In this document: piece by piece, positions 10,701 through 18,122 of the stretch
Layout: each line of letters begins with the position of its first letter
How positions within the stretch are numbered: position 1 is the first letter of the stretch
Origin: Aliarcobacter butzleri
Lineage (GTDB): Bacteria > Campylobacterota > Campylobacteria > Campylobacterales > Arcobacteraceae
DNA: 64,000 nucleotides
Direction of reading: 5' to 3'
Assembly (NCBI RefSeq): GCF_900187115.1
Contig: NZ_LT906455.1
Coordinates: 2,170,001 to 2,234,000 of the forward strand
The notes under the pieces: model-generated
Databases searched by the model: none
Told to the model about the DNA's origin: nothing
Seen by the model: only the letters and a program-made list of their open reading frames with translations
Program-made: the position numbers and the translations under genes

Positions 10701-13700
10701 TGTTACTTGATTTCCTGCTTGTACTTTATCTGTTGGGATTGTAATTTCAAAGTTACCGTTTGAATCTGTTGTTCCTGTTCCAATAGTATTTCCATCTTTA
10801 TCTTTTACAGTAAATTGTGCATTTGGTTCATCTGAAGTTCCTTTGATTGTTACTTCATCTGCTTTTCCATCTGCTGGAGAGTTTGTATCTACTACACTTA
10901 CTTCTGTTATTTCTACTTCTGGTGCTGTATTATCTGTATAAGTTAATTTTCCAGCATTTTCATTATCACTTCCAGTATTACCTGCTTTATCTACTACTTC
11001 TACTGTTACTTGATTTCCTGCTTGTACTTTATCTGTTGGGATTGTAATTTCAAAGTTACCGTTTGAATCTGTTGTTCCTGTTCTAATAGTATTTCCATCT
11101 TTATCTTTTACAGTAAATTGTGCATTTGGTTCATCTGAAGTTCCTTTGATTGTTACTTCATCTGCTTTTCCATCTGCTGGAGAGTTTGTATCTACTACAC
11201 TTACTTCTGTTATTTCTACTTCTGGTGCTGTATTATCTGTATAAGTTAATTTTCCAGCATTTTCATTATCACTTCCAGTATTACCTGCTTTATCTACTAC
11301 TTCTACTGTTACTTGATTTCCTGCTTGTACTTTATCTGTTGGGATTGTAATTTCAAAGTTACCGTTTGAATCTGTTGTTCCTGTTCCAATAGTATTTCCA
11401 TCTTTATCTTTTACAGTAAATTGTGCATTTGGTTCATCTGAAGTTCCTTTGATTGTTACTTCATCTGCTTTTCCATCTGCTGGAGAGTTTGTATCTACTA
11501 CACTTACTTCTGTTATTTCTACTTCTGGTGCTGTATTATCTGTATAAGTTAATTTTCCAGCATTTTCATTATCACTTCCAGTATTACCTGCTTTATCTAC
11601 TACTTCTACTGTTACTTGATTTCCTGCTTGTACTTTATCTGTTGGGATTGTAATTTCAAAGTTACCGTTTGAATCTGTTGTTCCTGTTCCAATAGTATTT
11701 CCATCTTTATCTTTTACAGTAAATTGTGCATTTGGTTCATCTGAAGTTCCTTTGATTGTTACTTCATCTGCTTTTCCATCTGCTGGAGAGTTTGTATCTA
11801 CTACACTTACTTCTGTTATTTCTACTTCTGGTGCTGTATTATCTGTATAAGTTAATTTTCCAGCATTTTCATTATCACTTCCAGTATTACCTGCTTTATC
11901 TACTACTTCTACTGTTACTTGATTTCCTGCTTGTACTTTATCTGTTGGGATTGTAATTTCAAAGTTACCGTTTGAATCTGTTGTTCCTGTTCCAATAGTA
12001 TTTCCATCTTTATCTTTTACAGTAAATTGTGCATTTGGTTCATCTGAAGTTCCTTTGATTGTTACTTCATCTGCTTTTCCATCTGCTGGAGAGTTTGTAT
12101 CTACTACACTTACTTCTGTTATTTCTACTTCTGGTGCTGTATTATCTGTATAAGTTAATTTTCCAGCATTTTCATTATCACTTCCAGTATTACCTGCTTT
12201 ATCTACTACTTCTACTGTTACTTGATTTCCTGCTTGTACTTTATCTGTTGAGATTGTAATTTCAAAGTTACCGTTTGAATCTGTTGTTCCTGTTCCAATA
12301 GTATTTCCATCTTTATCTTTTACAGTAAATTGTGCATTTGGTTCATCTGAAGTTCCTTTGATTGTTACTTCATCTGCTTTTCCATCTGCTGGAGAGTTTG
12401 TATCTACTACACTTACTTCTGTTATTTCTACTTCTGGTGCTGTATTATCTGTATAAGTTAATTTTCCAGCATTTTCATTATCACTTCCAGTATTACCTGC
12501 TTTATCTACTACTTCTACTGTTACTTGATTTCCTGCTTGTACTTTATCTGTTGGGATTGTAATTTCAAAGTTACCGTTTGAATCTGTTGTTCCTGTTCCA
12601 ATAGTATTTCCATCTTTATCTTTTACAGTAAATTGTGCATTTGGTTCATCTGAAGTTCCTTTGATTGTTACTTCATCTGCTTTTCCATCTGCTGGAGAGT
12701 TTGTATCTACTACACTTACTTCTGTTATTTCTACTTCTGGTGCTGTATTATCTGTATAAGTTAATTTTCCAGCATTTTCATTATCACTTCCAGTATTACC
12801 TGCTTTATCTACTACTTCTACTGTTACTTGATTTCCTGCTTGTACTTTATCTGTTGGGATTGTAATTTCAAAGTTACCGTTTGAATCTGTTGTTCCTGTT
12901 CCAATAGTATTTCCATCTTTATCTTTTACAGTAAATTGTGCATTTGGTTCATCTGAAGTTCCTTTGATTGTTACTTCATCTGCTTTTCCATCTGCTGGAG
13001 AGTTTGTATCTACTACACTTACTTCTGTTATTTCTACTTCTGGTGCTGTATTATCTGTATAAGTTAATTTTCCAGCATTTTCATTATCACTTCCAGTATT
13101 ACCTGCTTTATCTACTACTTCTACTGTTACTTGATTTCCTGCTTGTACTTTATCTGTTGGGATTGTAATTTCAAAGTTACCGTTTGAATCTGTTGTTCCT
13201 GTTCCAATAGTATTTCCATCTTTATCTTTTACAGTAAATTGTGCATTTGGTTCATCTGAAGTTCCTTTGATTGTTACTTCATCTGCTTTTCCATCTGCTG
13301 GAGAGTTTGTATCTACTACACTTACTTCTGTTATTTCTACTTCTGGTGCTGTATTATCTGTATAAGTTAATTTTCCAGCATTTTCATTATCACTTCCAGT
13401 ATTACCTGCTTTATCTACTACTTCTACTGTTACTTGATTTCCTGCTTGTACTTTATCTGTTGGGATTGTAATTTCAAAGTTACCGTTTGAATCTGTTGTT
13501 CCTGTTCCAATAGTATTTCCATCTTTATCTTTTACAGTAAATTGTGCATTTGGTTCATCTGAAGTTCCTTTGATTGTTACTTCATCTGCTTTTCCATCTG
13601 CTGGAGAGTTTGTATCTACTACACTTACTTCTGTTATTTCTACTTCTGGTGCTGTATTATCTGTATAAGTTAATTTTCCAGCATTTTCATTATCACTTCC

Positions 13701-16667
13701 AGTATTACCTGCTTTATCTACTACTTCTACTGTTACTTGATTTCCTGCTTGTACTTTATCTGTTGGGATTGTAATTTCAAAGTTACCGTTTGAATCTGTT
13801 GTTCCTGTTCCAATAGTATTTCCATCTTTATCTTTTACAGTAAATTGTGCATTTGGTTCATCTGAAGTTCCTTTGATTGTTACTTCATCTGCTTTTCCAT
13901 CTGCTGGAGAGTTTGTATCTACTACACTTACTTCTGTTATTTCTACTTCTGGTGCTGTATTATCTGTATAAGTTAATTTTCCAGCATTTTCATTATCACT
14001 TCCAGTATTACCTGCTTTATCTACTACTTCTACTGTTACTTGATTTCCTGCTTGTACTTTATCTGTTGGGATTGTAATTTCAAAGTTACCGTTTGAATCT
14101 GTTGTTCCTGTTCCAATAGTATTTCCATCTTTATCTTTTACAGTAAATTGTGCATTTGGTTCATCTGAAGTTCCTTTGATTGTTACTTCATCTGCTTTTC
14201 CATCTGCTGGAGAGTTTGTATCTACTACACTTACTTCTGTTATTTCTACTTCTGGTGCTGTATTATCTGTATAAGTTAATTTTCCAGCATTTTCATTATC
14301 ACTTCCAGTATTACCTGCTTTATCTACTACTTCTACTGTTACTTGATTTCCTGCTTGTACTTTATCTGTTGGGATTGTAATTTCAAAGTTACCGTTTGAA
14401 TCTGTTGTTCCTGTTCCAATAGTATTTCCATCTTTATCTTTTACAGTAAATTGTGCATTTGGTTCATCTGAAGTTCCTTTGATTGTTACTTCATCTGCTT
14501 TTCCATCTGCTGGAGAGTTTGTATCTACTACACTTACTTCTGTTATTTCTACTTCTGGTGCTGTATTATCTGTATAAGTTAATTTTCCAGCATTTTCATT
14601 ATCACTTCCAGTATTACCTGCTTTATCTACTACTTCTACTGTTACTTGATTTCCTGCTTGTACTTTATCTGTTGGGATTGTAATTTCAAAGTTACCGTTT
14701 GAATCTGTTGTTCCTGTTCCAATAGTATTTCCATCTTTATCTTTTACAGTAAATTGTGCATTTGGTTCATCTGAAGTTCCTTTGATTGTTACTTCATCTG
14801 CTTTTCCATCTGCTGGAGAGTTTGTATCTACTACACTTACTTCTGTTATTTCTACTTCTGGTGCTGTATTATCTGTATAAGTTAATTTTCCAGCATTTTC
14901 ATTATCACTTCCAGTATTACCTGCTTTATCTACTACTTCTACTGTTACTTGATTTCCTGCTTGTACTTTATCTGTTGGGATTGTAATTTCAAAGTTACCG
15001 TTTGAATCTGTTGTTCCTGTTCCAATAGTATTTCCATCTTTATCTTTTACAGTAAATTGTGCATTTGGTTCATCTGAAGTTCCTTTGATTGTTACTTCAT
15101 CTGCTTTTCCATCTGCTGGAGAGTTTGTATCTACTACACTTACTTCTGTTATTTCTACTTCTGGTGCTGTATTATCTGTATAAGTTAATTTTCCAGCATT
15201 TTCATTATCACTTCCAGTATTACCTGCTTTATCTACTACTTCTACTGTTACTTGATTTCCTGCTTGTACTTTATCTGTTGGGATTGTAATTTCAAAGTTA
15301 CCGTTTGAATCTGTTGTTCCTGTTCCAATAGTATTTCCATCTTTATCTTTTACAGTAAATTGTGCATTTGGTTCATCTGAAGTTCCTTTGATTGTTACTT
15401 CATCTGCTTTTCCATCTGCTGGAGAGTTTGTATCTACTACACTTACTTCTGTTATTTCTACTTCTGGTGCTGTATTATCTGTATAAGTTAATTTTCCAGC
15501 ATTTTCATTATCACTTCCAGTATTACCTGCTTTATCTACTACTTCTACTGTTACTTGATTTCCTGCTTGTACTTTATCTGTTGGGATTGTAATTTCAAAG
15601 TTACCGTTTGAATCTGTTGTTCCTGTTCCAATAGTATTTCCATCTTTATCTTTTACAGTAAATTGTGCATTTGGTTCATCTGAAGTTCCTTTGATTGTTA
15701 CTTCATCTGCTTTTCCATCTGCTGGAGAGTTTGTATCTACTACACTTACTTCTGTTATTTCTACTTCTGGTGCTGTATTATCTGTATAAGTTAATTTTCC
15801 AGCATTTTCATTATCACTTCCAGTATTACCTGCTTTATCTACTACTTCTACTGTTACTTGATTTCCTGCTTGTACTTTATCTGTTGGGATTGTAATTTCA
15901 AAGTTACCGTTTGAATCTGTTGTTCCTGTTCCAATAGTATTTCCATCTTTATCTTTTACAGTAAATTGTGCATTTGGTTCATCTGAAGTTCCTTTGATTG
16001 TTACTTCATCTGCTTTTCCATCTGCTGGAGAGTTTGTATCTACTACACTTACTTCTGTTATTTCTACTTCTGGTGCTGTATTATCTGTCGAAATTACTGG
16101 ATTTTCTGTAATAAGTTGCGGATTCAAAAGACTAGTATCAATTGCTCCTTGCTCAATAATTATTTCTCTAATATTATTAGCTTCTGGTTCTATTAAATCA
16201 CTTTCAACGTTTGTAGAAAAACCATCTCTTGTGCTAAATCTAGCAGTAACTCTTCCTTCTTCAGTTGGTTCTTCTTCTCCAGCTTGTGTCTCTTGTTGCG
16301 TTGGATCACCTGCAGCTGTTTCCATATCATCACTTACATCATTTGTTGTATTATTCCATGCACCTAAATCTGCATTCTCAAATGTTGTATTTATATCACC
16401 TTTTGAAAAAATTACTTCTTCATTTCCAAAAGTAACTTGATTCAAAGAAGAATCTATTAGCTGCTGTTGTGCTTGATTTAAAACAATAATATCATTTCCA
16501 GATAATTCCATCTCTACTTTCGCAGAAATTTGATTTGAACTATCACCATAAACTACCTCATTTTCTGATATACTATCACCAATACTTAATTCTCTGATAT
16601 TTCCCGAAGAGTCTTTTGCATAAAATACTCCTCCTTCTAAAGTTTTAACAATCCCTACTTGTGCCAT
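4704..16667 (-). CDS. Giant LapA-like RTX adhesin with retention module, 23 tandem Ig-like repeats and vWA domain
   Basis: A 3987-residue acidic repeat protein, by far the largest gene here, probably exported by a type I system and held on the cell surface. Residues 1-115 match the N-terminal retention module of LapA-type adhesins. They are followed by METAAGDP with TAAG at 117-120, the LapG cleavage motif known from Pseudomonas LapA. There is no Sec signal peptide. Residues 197-2519 are 23 copies of a 101-residue Ig-like repeat (TAPEVEIT...). Residues 2520-3100 hold further beta-rich domains. Residues about 3130-3300 are Gly-Asp-rich beta-roll repeats (GNDELHIKG type). A vWA domain at about 3500-3720 has the MIDAS motif DTSGS at 3508-3512. 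RTX nonapeptides (GGDGDDIIFGD, GGAGRDIIYGQGGDD) lie near 3738-3853. Such proteins mediate biofilm attachment with calcium. No type I transporter genes are nearby. The start is set by the AAGGGAGA site at 16674-16681. Confidence 0.9.
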   Translation of the reverse strand: MAQVGIVKTLEGGVFYAKDSSGNIRELSIGDSISENEVVYGDSSNQISAKVEMELSGNDIIVLNQAQQQLIDSSLNQVTFGNEEVIFSKGDINTTFENADLGAWNNTTNDVSDDMETAAGDPTQQETQAGEEEPTEEGRVTARFSTRDGFSTNVESDLIEPEANNIREIIIEQGAIDTSLLNPQLITENPVISTDNTAPEVEITEVSVVDTNSPADGKADEVTIKGTSDEPNAQFTVKDKDGNTIGTGTTDSNGNFEITIPTDKVQAGNQVTVEVVDKAGNTGSDNENAGKLTYTDNTAPEVEITEVSVVDTNSPADGKADEVTIKGTSDEPNAQFTVKDKDGNTIGTGTTDSNGNFEITIPTDKVQAGNQVTVEVVDKAGNTGSDNENAGKLTYTDNTAPEVEITEVSVVDTNSPADGKADEVTIKGTSDEPNAQFTVKDKDGNTIGTGTTDSNGNFEITIPTDKVQAGNQVTVEVVDKAGNTGSDNENAGKLTYTDNTAPEVEITEVSVVDTNSPADGKADEVTIKGTSDEPNAQFTVKDKDGNTIGTGTTDSNGNFEITIPTDKVQAGNQVTVEVVDKAGNTGSDNENAGKLTYTDNTAPEVEITEVSVVDTNSPADGKADEVTIKGTSDEPNAQFTVKDKDGNTIGTGTTDSNGNFEITIPTDKVQAGNQVTVEVVDKAGNTGSDNENAGKLTYTDNTAPEVEITEVSVVDTNSPADGKADEVTIKGTSDEPNAQFTVKDKDGNTIGTGTTDSNGNFEITIPTDKVQAGNQVTVEVVDKAGNTGSDNENAGKLTYTDNTAPEVEITEVSVVDTNSPADGKADEVTIKGTSDEPNAQFTVKDKDGNTIGTGTTDSNGNFEITIPTDKVQAGNQVTVEVVDKAGNTGSDNENAGKLTYTDNTAPEVEITEVSVVDTNSPADGKADEVTIKGTSDEPNAQFTVKDKDGNTIGTGTTDSNGNFEITIPTDKVQAGNQVTVEVVDKAGNTGSDNENAGKLTYTDNTAPEVEITEVSVVDTNSPADGKADEVTIKGTSDEPNAQFTVKDKDGNTIGTGTTDSNGNFEITIPTDKVQAGNQVTVEVVDKAGNTGSDNENAGKLTYTDNTAPEVEITEVSVVDTNSPADGKADEVTIKGTSDEPNAQFTVKDKDGNTIGTGTTDSNGNFEITIPTDKVQAGNQVTVEVVDKAGNTGSDNENAGKLTYTDNTAPEVEITEVSVVDTNSPADGKADEVTIKGTSDEPNAQFTVKDKDGNTIGTGTTDSNGNFEITIPTDKVQAGNQVTVEVVDKAGNTGSDNENAGKLTYTDNTAPEVEITEVSVVDTNSPADGKADEVTIKGTSDEPNAQFTVKDKDGNTIGTGTTDSNGNFEITIPTDKVQAGNQVTVEVVDKAGNTGSDNENAGKLTYTDNTAPEVEITEVSVVDTNSPADGKADEVTIKGTSDEPNAQFTVKDKDGNTIGTGTTDSNGNFEITISTDKVQAGNQVTVEVVDKAGNTGSDNENAGKLTYTDNTAPEVEITEVSVVDTNSPADGKADEVTIKGTSDEPNAQFTVKDKDGNTIGTGTTDSNGNFEITIPTDKVQAGNQVTVEVVDKAGNTGSDNENAGKLTYTDNTAPEVEITEVSVVDTNSPADGKADEVTIKGTSDEPNAQFTVKDKDGNTIGTGTTDSNGNFEITIPTDKVQAGNQVTVEVVDKAGNTGSDNENAGKLTYTDNTAPEVEITEVSVVDTNSPADGKADEVTIKGTSDEPNAQFTVKDKDGNTIGTGTTDSNGNFEITIPTDKVQAGNQVTVEVVDKAGNTGSDNENAGKLTYTDNTAPEVEITEVSVVDTNSPADGKADEVTIKGTSDEPNAQFTVKDKDGNTIRTGTTDSNGNFEITIPTDKVQAGNQVTVEVVDKAGNTGSDNENAGKLTYTDNTAPEVEITEVSVVDTNSPADGKADEVTIKGTSDEPNAQFTVKDKDGNTIGTGTTDSNGNFEITIPTDKVQAGNQVTVEVVDKAGNTGSDNENAGKLTYTDNTAPEVEITEVSVVDTNSPADGKADEVTIKGTSDEPNAQFTVKDKDGNTIGTGTTDSNGNFEITIPTDKVQAGNQVTVEVVDKAGNTGSDNENAGKLTYTDNTAPEVEITEVSVVDTNSPADGKADEVTIKGTSDEPNAQFTVKDKDGNTIGTGTTDSNGNFEITIPTDKVQAGNQVTVEVVDKAGNTGSDNENAGKLTYTDNTAPEVEITEVSVVDTNSPADGKADEVTIKGTSDEPNAQFTVKDKDGNTIGTGTTDSNGNFEITIPTDKVQAGNQVTVEVVDKAGNTGSDNENAGKLTYTDNTAPEVEITEVSVVDTNSPADGKADEVTIKGTSDEPNAQFTVKDKDGNTIGTGTTDSNGNFEITIPTDKVQAGNQVTVEVVDKAGNTGSDNENAGKLTYTDNTAPEVEITEVSVVDTNSPADGKADEVTIKGTSDEPNAQFTVKDKDGNTIGTGTTDSNGNFEITIPTDKVQAGNQVTVEVVDKAGNTGSDNENAGKLTYTDNTAPEVEITGSTVTESSNGTITGDKTVGTVTISFNKPLIEDLTVTLNNGQKVDFKAGETSKTVEVETSRVDDAYKQGVTKETISIVSTSDSEINIVDKKATITIDDDNDGVYVTVSATATTPKVIDVNTEFGGTTGIKMYATDTFGNPKNIAIVKNTDHDGFGVEGKTTGSGDTKELGNLGNGNSEKIVIEFDKDVNSLDIAFAWRNNTETARVTFVDNGKVVGYAEVTGGGDNTKAKVNYYSPDGELIKSVEAQGGTDRVDLSYTFELPNKDGGLVSFDKVEFTAPNHDDDYLINKIAYKEVVNPDVTDIVTEGGKVTFDIQIDEKYPPQGKATAIVEIGGTQYEVQLNATGRGTLTIDAKSLGDLSKVEVKVVEVKGGNYEKVNSVTKEFDFTSSGDNSTPSSSDDSIITEEDTAHILKVTDFGNVSVNTKEFKITELPTNGKLYLIVTKGETIIDKDGNKTIATEDTKVEISKNQIVTLADVGAGRVVFEPTANSDADGQFKFQVGDGKGHFSSEYTTTIDVKAVADTPEVTISITQSTNNPSSDESDNNQNGGNNSSDWWGGYSSKEDIIDTSRNYTKTGDYNSWKNYTNNSDSIEINGNQSQWISTEDGNDNVYISGNNNGGMNTGTGDDRVFIQGNSTQQINLDDGNDELHIKGNSSTINAGAGDDKILIEGEATNNINLGSGNDELHIKGNSSTISAGDGNDKIRIDGNANGTIELGSGNNYLEIKGDAYSIQVSQNSGNDRVIVSGNATNNISLGAGDDYLELDGKIQNYVDGGEGNNDSVYLKGYTLSEYQALIANGNEWRVQNFENIKLGDGTIVKGDGSVFDDTTTVYKYDISLSAALTDTDGSETLSVIIKNVPASATLESSKYEVSKNSDGSYTVKVPQGETSISDKLTMKVPQEDAKNINLQIEAKATEARDNEDGQNFKTATDSTTDKTPTLVVGSNKDSVINGGAGKDILIGDTGGTQLNVQAGKNYNIALVVDTSGSMKEASGSKTAWGTTISRIDLLKDALKNLADSLKGHDGKINVSIIDFDTNAKEPITFNDLTSKNISDLITKIDALKAEGGTNYEDAFLKTTSWFDTQSVTYGKAQGYENLTYFLTDGDPTFSNRNTTSTGTTTEYSDMKDAVDAFKTLSGQSTVHAIGIGNGINENYLRFFDNTDIIGQGDVSFGYWFWKQTVSGNIGKPDIVNTAEDLKAALQGGSVSEDILDVGSDTINGGDGDDIIFGDSINTDNLLWNGRFVEGHENYMSKGQGINALDKYLSLTKSGYEDMTTLEKNMAKFDYIKEHHSDLNVEGDTRGGDDIISGGAGRDIIYGQGGDDTIITDLNTNNGKEDGDIIIDGGTGYDTLILEGDNNIDFSLLKDASITNIEAIDLTQGNHKLQNLTLDDVLKISGEDNTIKISGDEFDSVTFKNTVGDDGKENAWSKTEGTGVDKGYDIYMNSGDPTVQVKVEQPISDGITN
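9111..16079 (-). repeat. 23 tandem 303-bp repeats inside the adhesin gene
   Basis: Exactly 23 units of 303 bp (6969 bp) encode the 101-residue Ig-like repeat. The spacing is constant: the same base pattern recurs from 9111 to 16080 at multiples of 303. The copies are almost identical in DNA as well as protein. I noticed only two departures: C to T at 11084, giving Arg for Gly in NTIGTG, and G to A at 12251, giving Ser for Pro in ITIPTD. A partial 24th copy (TAPEVEIT) begins downstream of the last unit. Such identity at synonymous positions points to recent expansion or continuing gene conversion, and the copy number is likely to vary between strains. Confidence 0.97.
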
Positions 16668-16692
16668 GTAAGTTCTCCCTTTGTTAATTTAC

Positions 16693-16728
16693 TAAGAAGA
16701 TTATATAACTTTAAATTATTATTGTCTA
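16693..16728 (-). promoter_or_regulatory. Sigma-70 promoter of the giant adhesin gene
   Basis: On the minus strand a perfect TATAAT -10 box (plus-strand 16700-16705) is preceded, with a 17-base spacer, by TAGACA (16723-16728), which matches the TTGACA -35 consensus in five of six bases. The expected start is near 16693, giving a 5' leader of about 25 nt with the AAGGGAGA ribosome site at 16674-16681. A recognisable -35 is uncommon in Campylobacterota promoters. Confidence 0.75.
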
Positions 16729-16744
16729 TCACCCCTAGGGGTGA
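16729..16744. promoter_or_regulatory. Perfect 16-bp palindrome, candidate operator of the adhesin promoter
   Basis: TCACCCCTAGGGGTGA is a perfect, unusually GC-rich palindrome in very AT-rich DNA. It abuts the -35 box of the adhesin promoter, with its centre about 43 bases upstream of the predicted start, a position typical of class II activators. It has no T-run on either side, so it is a poor intrinsic terminator for the upstream transglutaminase-like gene. The binding protein is unknown. Confidence 0.6.
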
Positions 16745-16770
16745 CATTTAATAAGAAAGATAATTATTTT

Positions 16771-17376
16771 TTATTTATATTCTAAGTTATTTATAAGGAT
16801 TTTTTTATTCTTAAAAGGCTCTATTACAGCTTCTATATCGCTTAATTTATATTTTAAAGGGAATCCTATTTTTGAAAGAGTTGCTGTTGTTTCTAAAATA
16901 TAAAATTTTTTATCATTTATATATAAAGCTTCTTTAGAAATATTCAAATTATCAAGATTGATAATAACAAAAATATGTTCGGGAACAAGTACAAAATAAA
17001 CTTCATATCCAAGCACTTTTAAAAGAGAAATCAGTAAATTGGACTTATCATCACAATCACCAAAATTTTGTTCAACGACTTGTTTTGGGCTTTTTGCAAT
17101 ACTTTCATTTATTTTATATGGAATTGTTGTAACAAAATCCAATAAATTTTGAACTTCACAAAGTTTATCTTTATTACAATTTTTAGTAAGATATGAAGCT
17201 AACTTTATAGTATAGTCATCTTCTCTTACTTGATTTACATAAGTTGTATCACCTATATCTGTAAACTGATTTTTTACAATAAAAAAAGAAGAATATATCA
17301 TATAAATCAAATTTATAACAAAAACTATTGAAATAAAAAAGGATAGATATTTTAAAAATTTATTATTTATTAACAT
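16771..17376 (-). CDS. Membrane-anchored transglutaminase-like protein
   Basis: A 201-residue protein with one N-terminal membrane segment (about residues 9-33) and a transglutaminase-core domain likely to face the periplasm. The core shows the catalytic pattern: Cys108 in NFGDCDDKS, His134 in VPEHIFVI, and an acidic residue, Glu162, in ILETTAT where the family usually has Asp. The fold is used by proteases such as LapG and by peptide ligases or amidases. Its start overlaps the cobS stop (TAATG), so it is translationally coupled to a cobalamin operon with which it has no obvious link. Immediately downstream lies the LapA-like adhesin, a natural substrate for such an enzyme. It lacks the longer LapG-family signature seen in the protein at 33400-34041. 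The actual substrate is unknown. Confidence 0.65.
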   Translation of the reverse strand: MLINNKFLKYLSFFISIVFVINLIYMIYSSFFIVKNQFTDIGDTTYVNQVREDDYTIKLASYLTKNCNKDKLCEVQNLLDFVTTIPYKINESIAKSPKQVVEQNFGDCDDKSNLLISLLKVLGYEVYFVLVPEHIFVIINLDNLNISKEALYINDKKFYILETTATLSKIGFPLKYKLSDIEAVIEPFKNKKILINNLEYK

Positions 17377-18122
17377 TATAAAATTAAAGCCAAACCAATA
17401 TTCAAAACTATTAGTTCAGTGTGTTCTAAAGTAAATCCTAAACAATCACCATTTACAAAACCAAACTTATTATTTAAAATCTTTAATATAAAATAAAAAC
17501 TCAAAAGGGATAAAAGCAAAATAATAAAAATATTTTTACCTATAAAAAAAGCAATAATAATATAAATCAAAGCATAGATTTTTAGTCTAAAAATCCCCCC
17601 ACTTTGGAAAGCCAAAGATAAAAAGCTATCTTTACTAAATTTAAAATATTCAAGTAAATATAAAAGGTTTAATCTTGAAAAAGTACAAACTATTAAAAAT
17701 AAAACATACTCTTTTTGATATAAAACATAAGTGATAATTCCAACTTTTAAAAGTACAAAAGAAAAGGCATACAAAGCTCCGATTGCTCCAATAGTTGATT
17801 CTTTCATAATCTTATAAGCATCTTTTCCACTATAAGAAGCAAACCAAGCATCAACAACATCAATTATTGCTTCTGTATGAATAAATCCATATAAAAATAA
17901 ATAGATAACAGAAGAGACAAAAGCTGCATATATTGGTGAGAAGAATTGATTAAAAAAAAGATTAAAACATACAACTATTGAAGCCAAAATAGCTCCAACT
18001 AAAGGTAGTAATGCAAGAGTATATTTATATGTAATATTATTTATTTCCATATTTCTTACAAAAACTGGAATAATTGAAAAATATGAAAGGGCAAAGAAAA
18101 AAGCGTTTAATAATTGTTTCAT
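17376..18122 (-). CDS. cobS: Adenosylcobinamide-GDP ribazoletransferase
   Basis: CobS joins adenosylcobinamide-GDP and alpha-ribazole (or its phosphate) to make cobalamin, the last step of the nucleotide loop pathway, in the inner membrane. The 248-residue hydrophobic protein has several membrane segments and the conserved acidic loop at residues 82-95 (HTEAIIDVVDAW). KESTIGAIG follows near 107, and the C-terminal GDCLGFTLEHTELIVL motif is typical of the family. Length is normal. It overlaps cobU by 4 bases and the next gene by 1 base, so the three are translated together. CobT, CobU and CobS in one operon give the complete lower-ligand assembly set, without corrin-ring genes in view. Confidence 0.92.
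   Translation of the reverse strand: MKQLLNAFFFALSYFSIIPVFVRNMEINNITYKYTLALLPLVGAILASIVVCFNLFFNQFFSPIYAAFVSSVIYLFLYGFIHTEAIIDVVDAWFASYSGKDAYKIMKESTIGAIGALYAFSFVLLKVGIITYVLYQKEYVLFLIVCTFSRLNLLYLLEYFKFSKDSFLSLAFQSGGIFRLKIYALIYIIIAFFIGKNIFIILLLSLLSFYFILKILNNKFGFVNGDCLGFTLEHTELIVLNIGLALIL

Noticed and set aside
9332-15895. Twenty-two identical 66-codon open frames on the plus strand, one every 303 bases
   Set aside because: They are antisense shadows of the adhesin repeats: Leu-rich low-complexity products, no ribosome sites, and periodic only because the repeat is.
9111-16079. CRISPR-like array
   Set aside because: The repeats are 303 bases, contiguous without unique spacers, and translate as one protein.
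15994-16440. 148-codon plus-strand frame opposite the adhesin N-terminus
   Set aside because: Ser-rich composition typical of an antisense frame, and it lies wholly inside the well-supported retention-module coding region.
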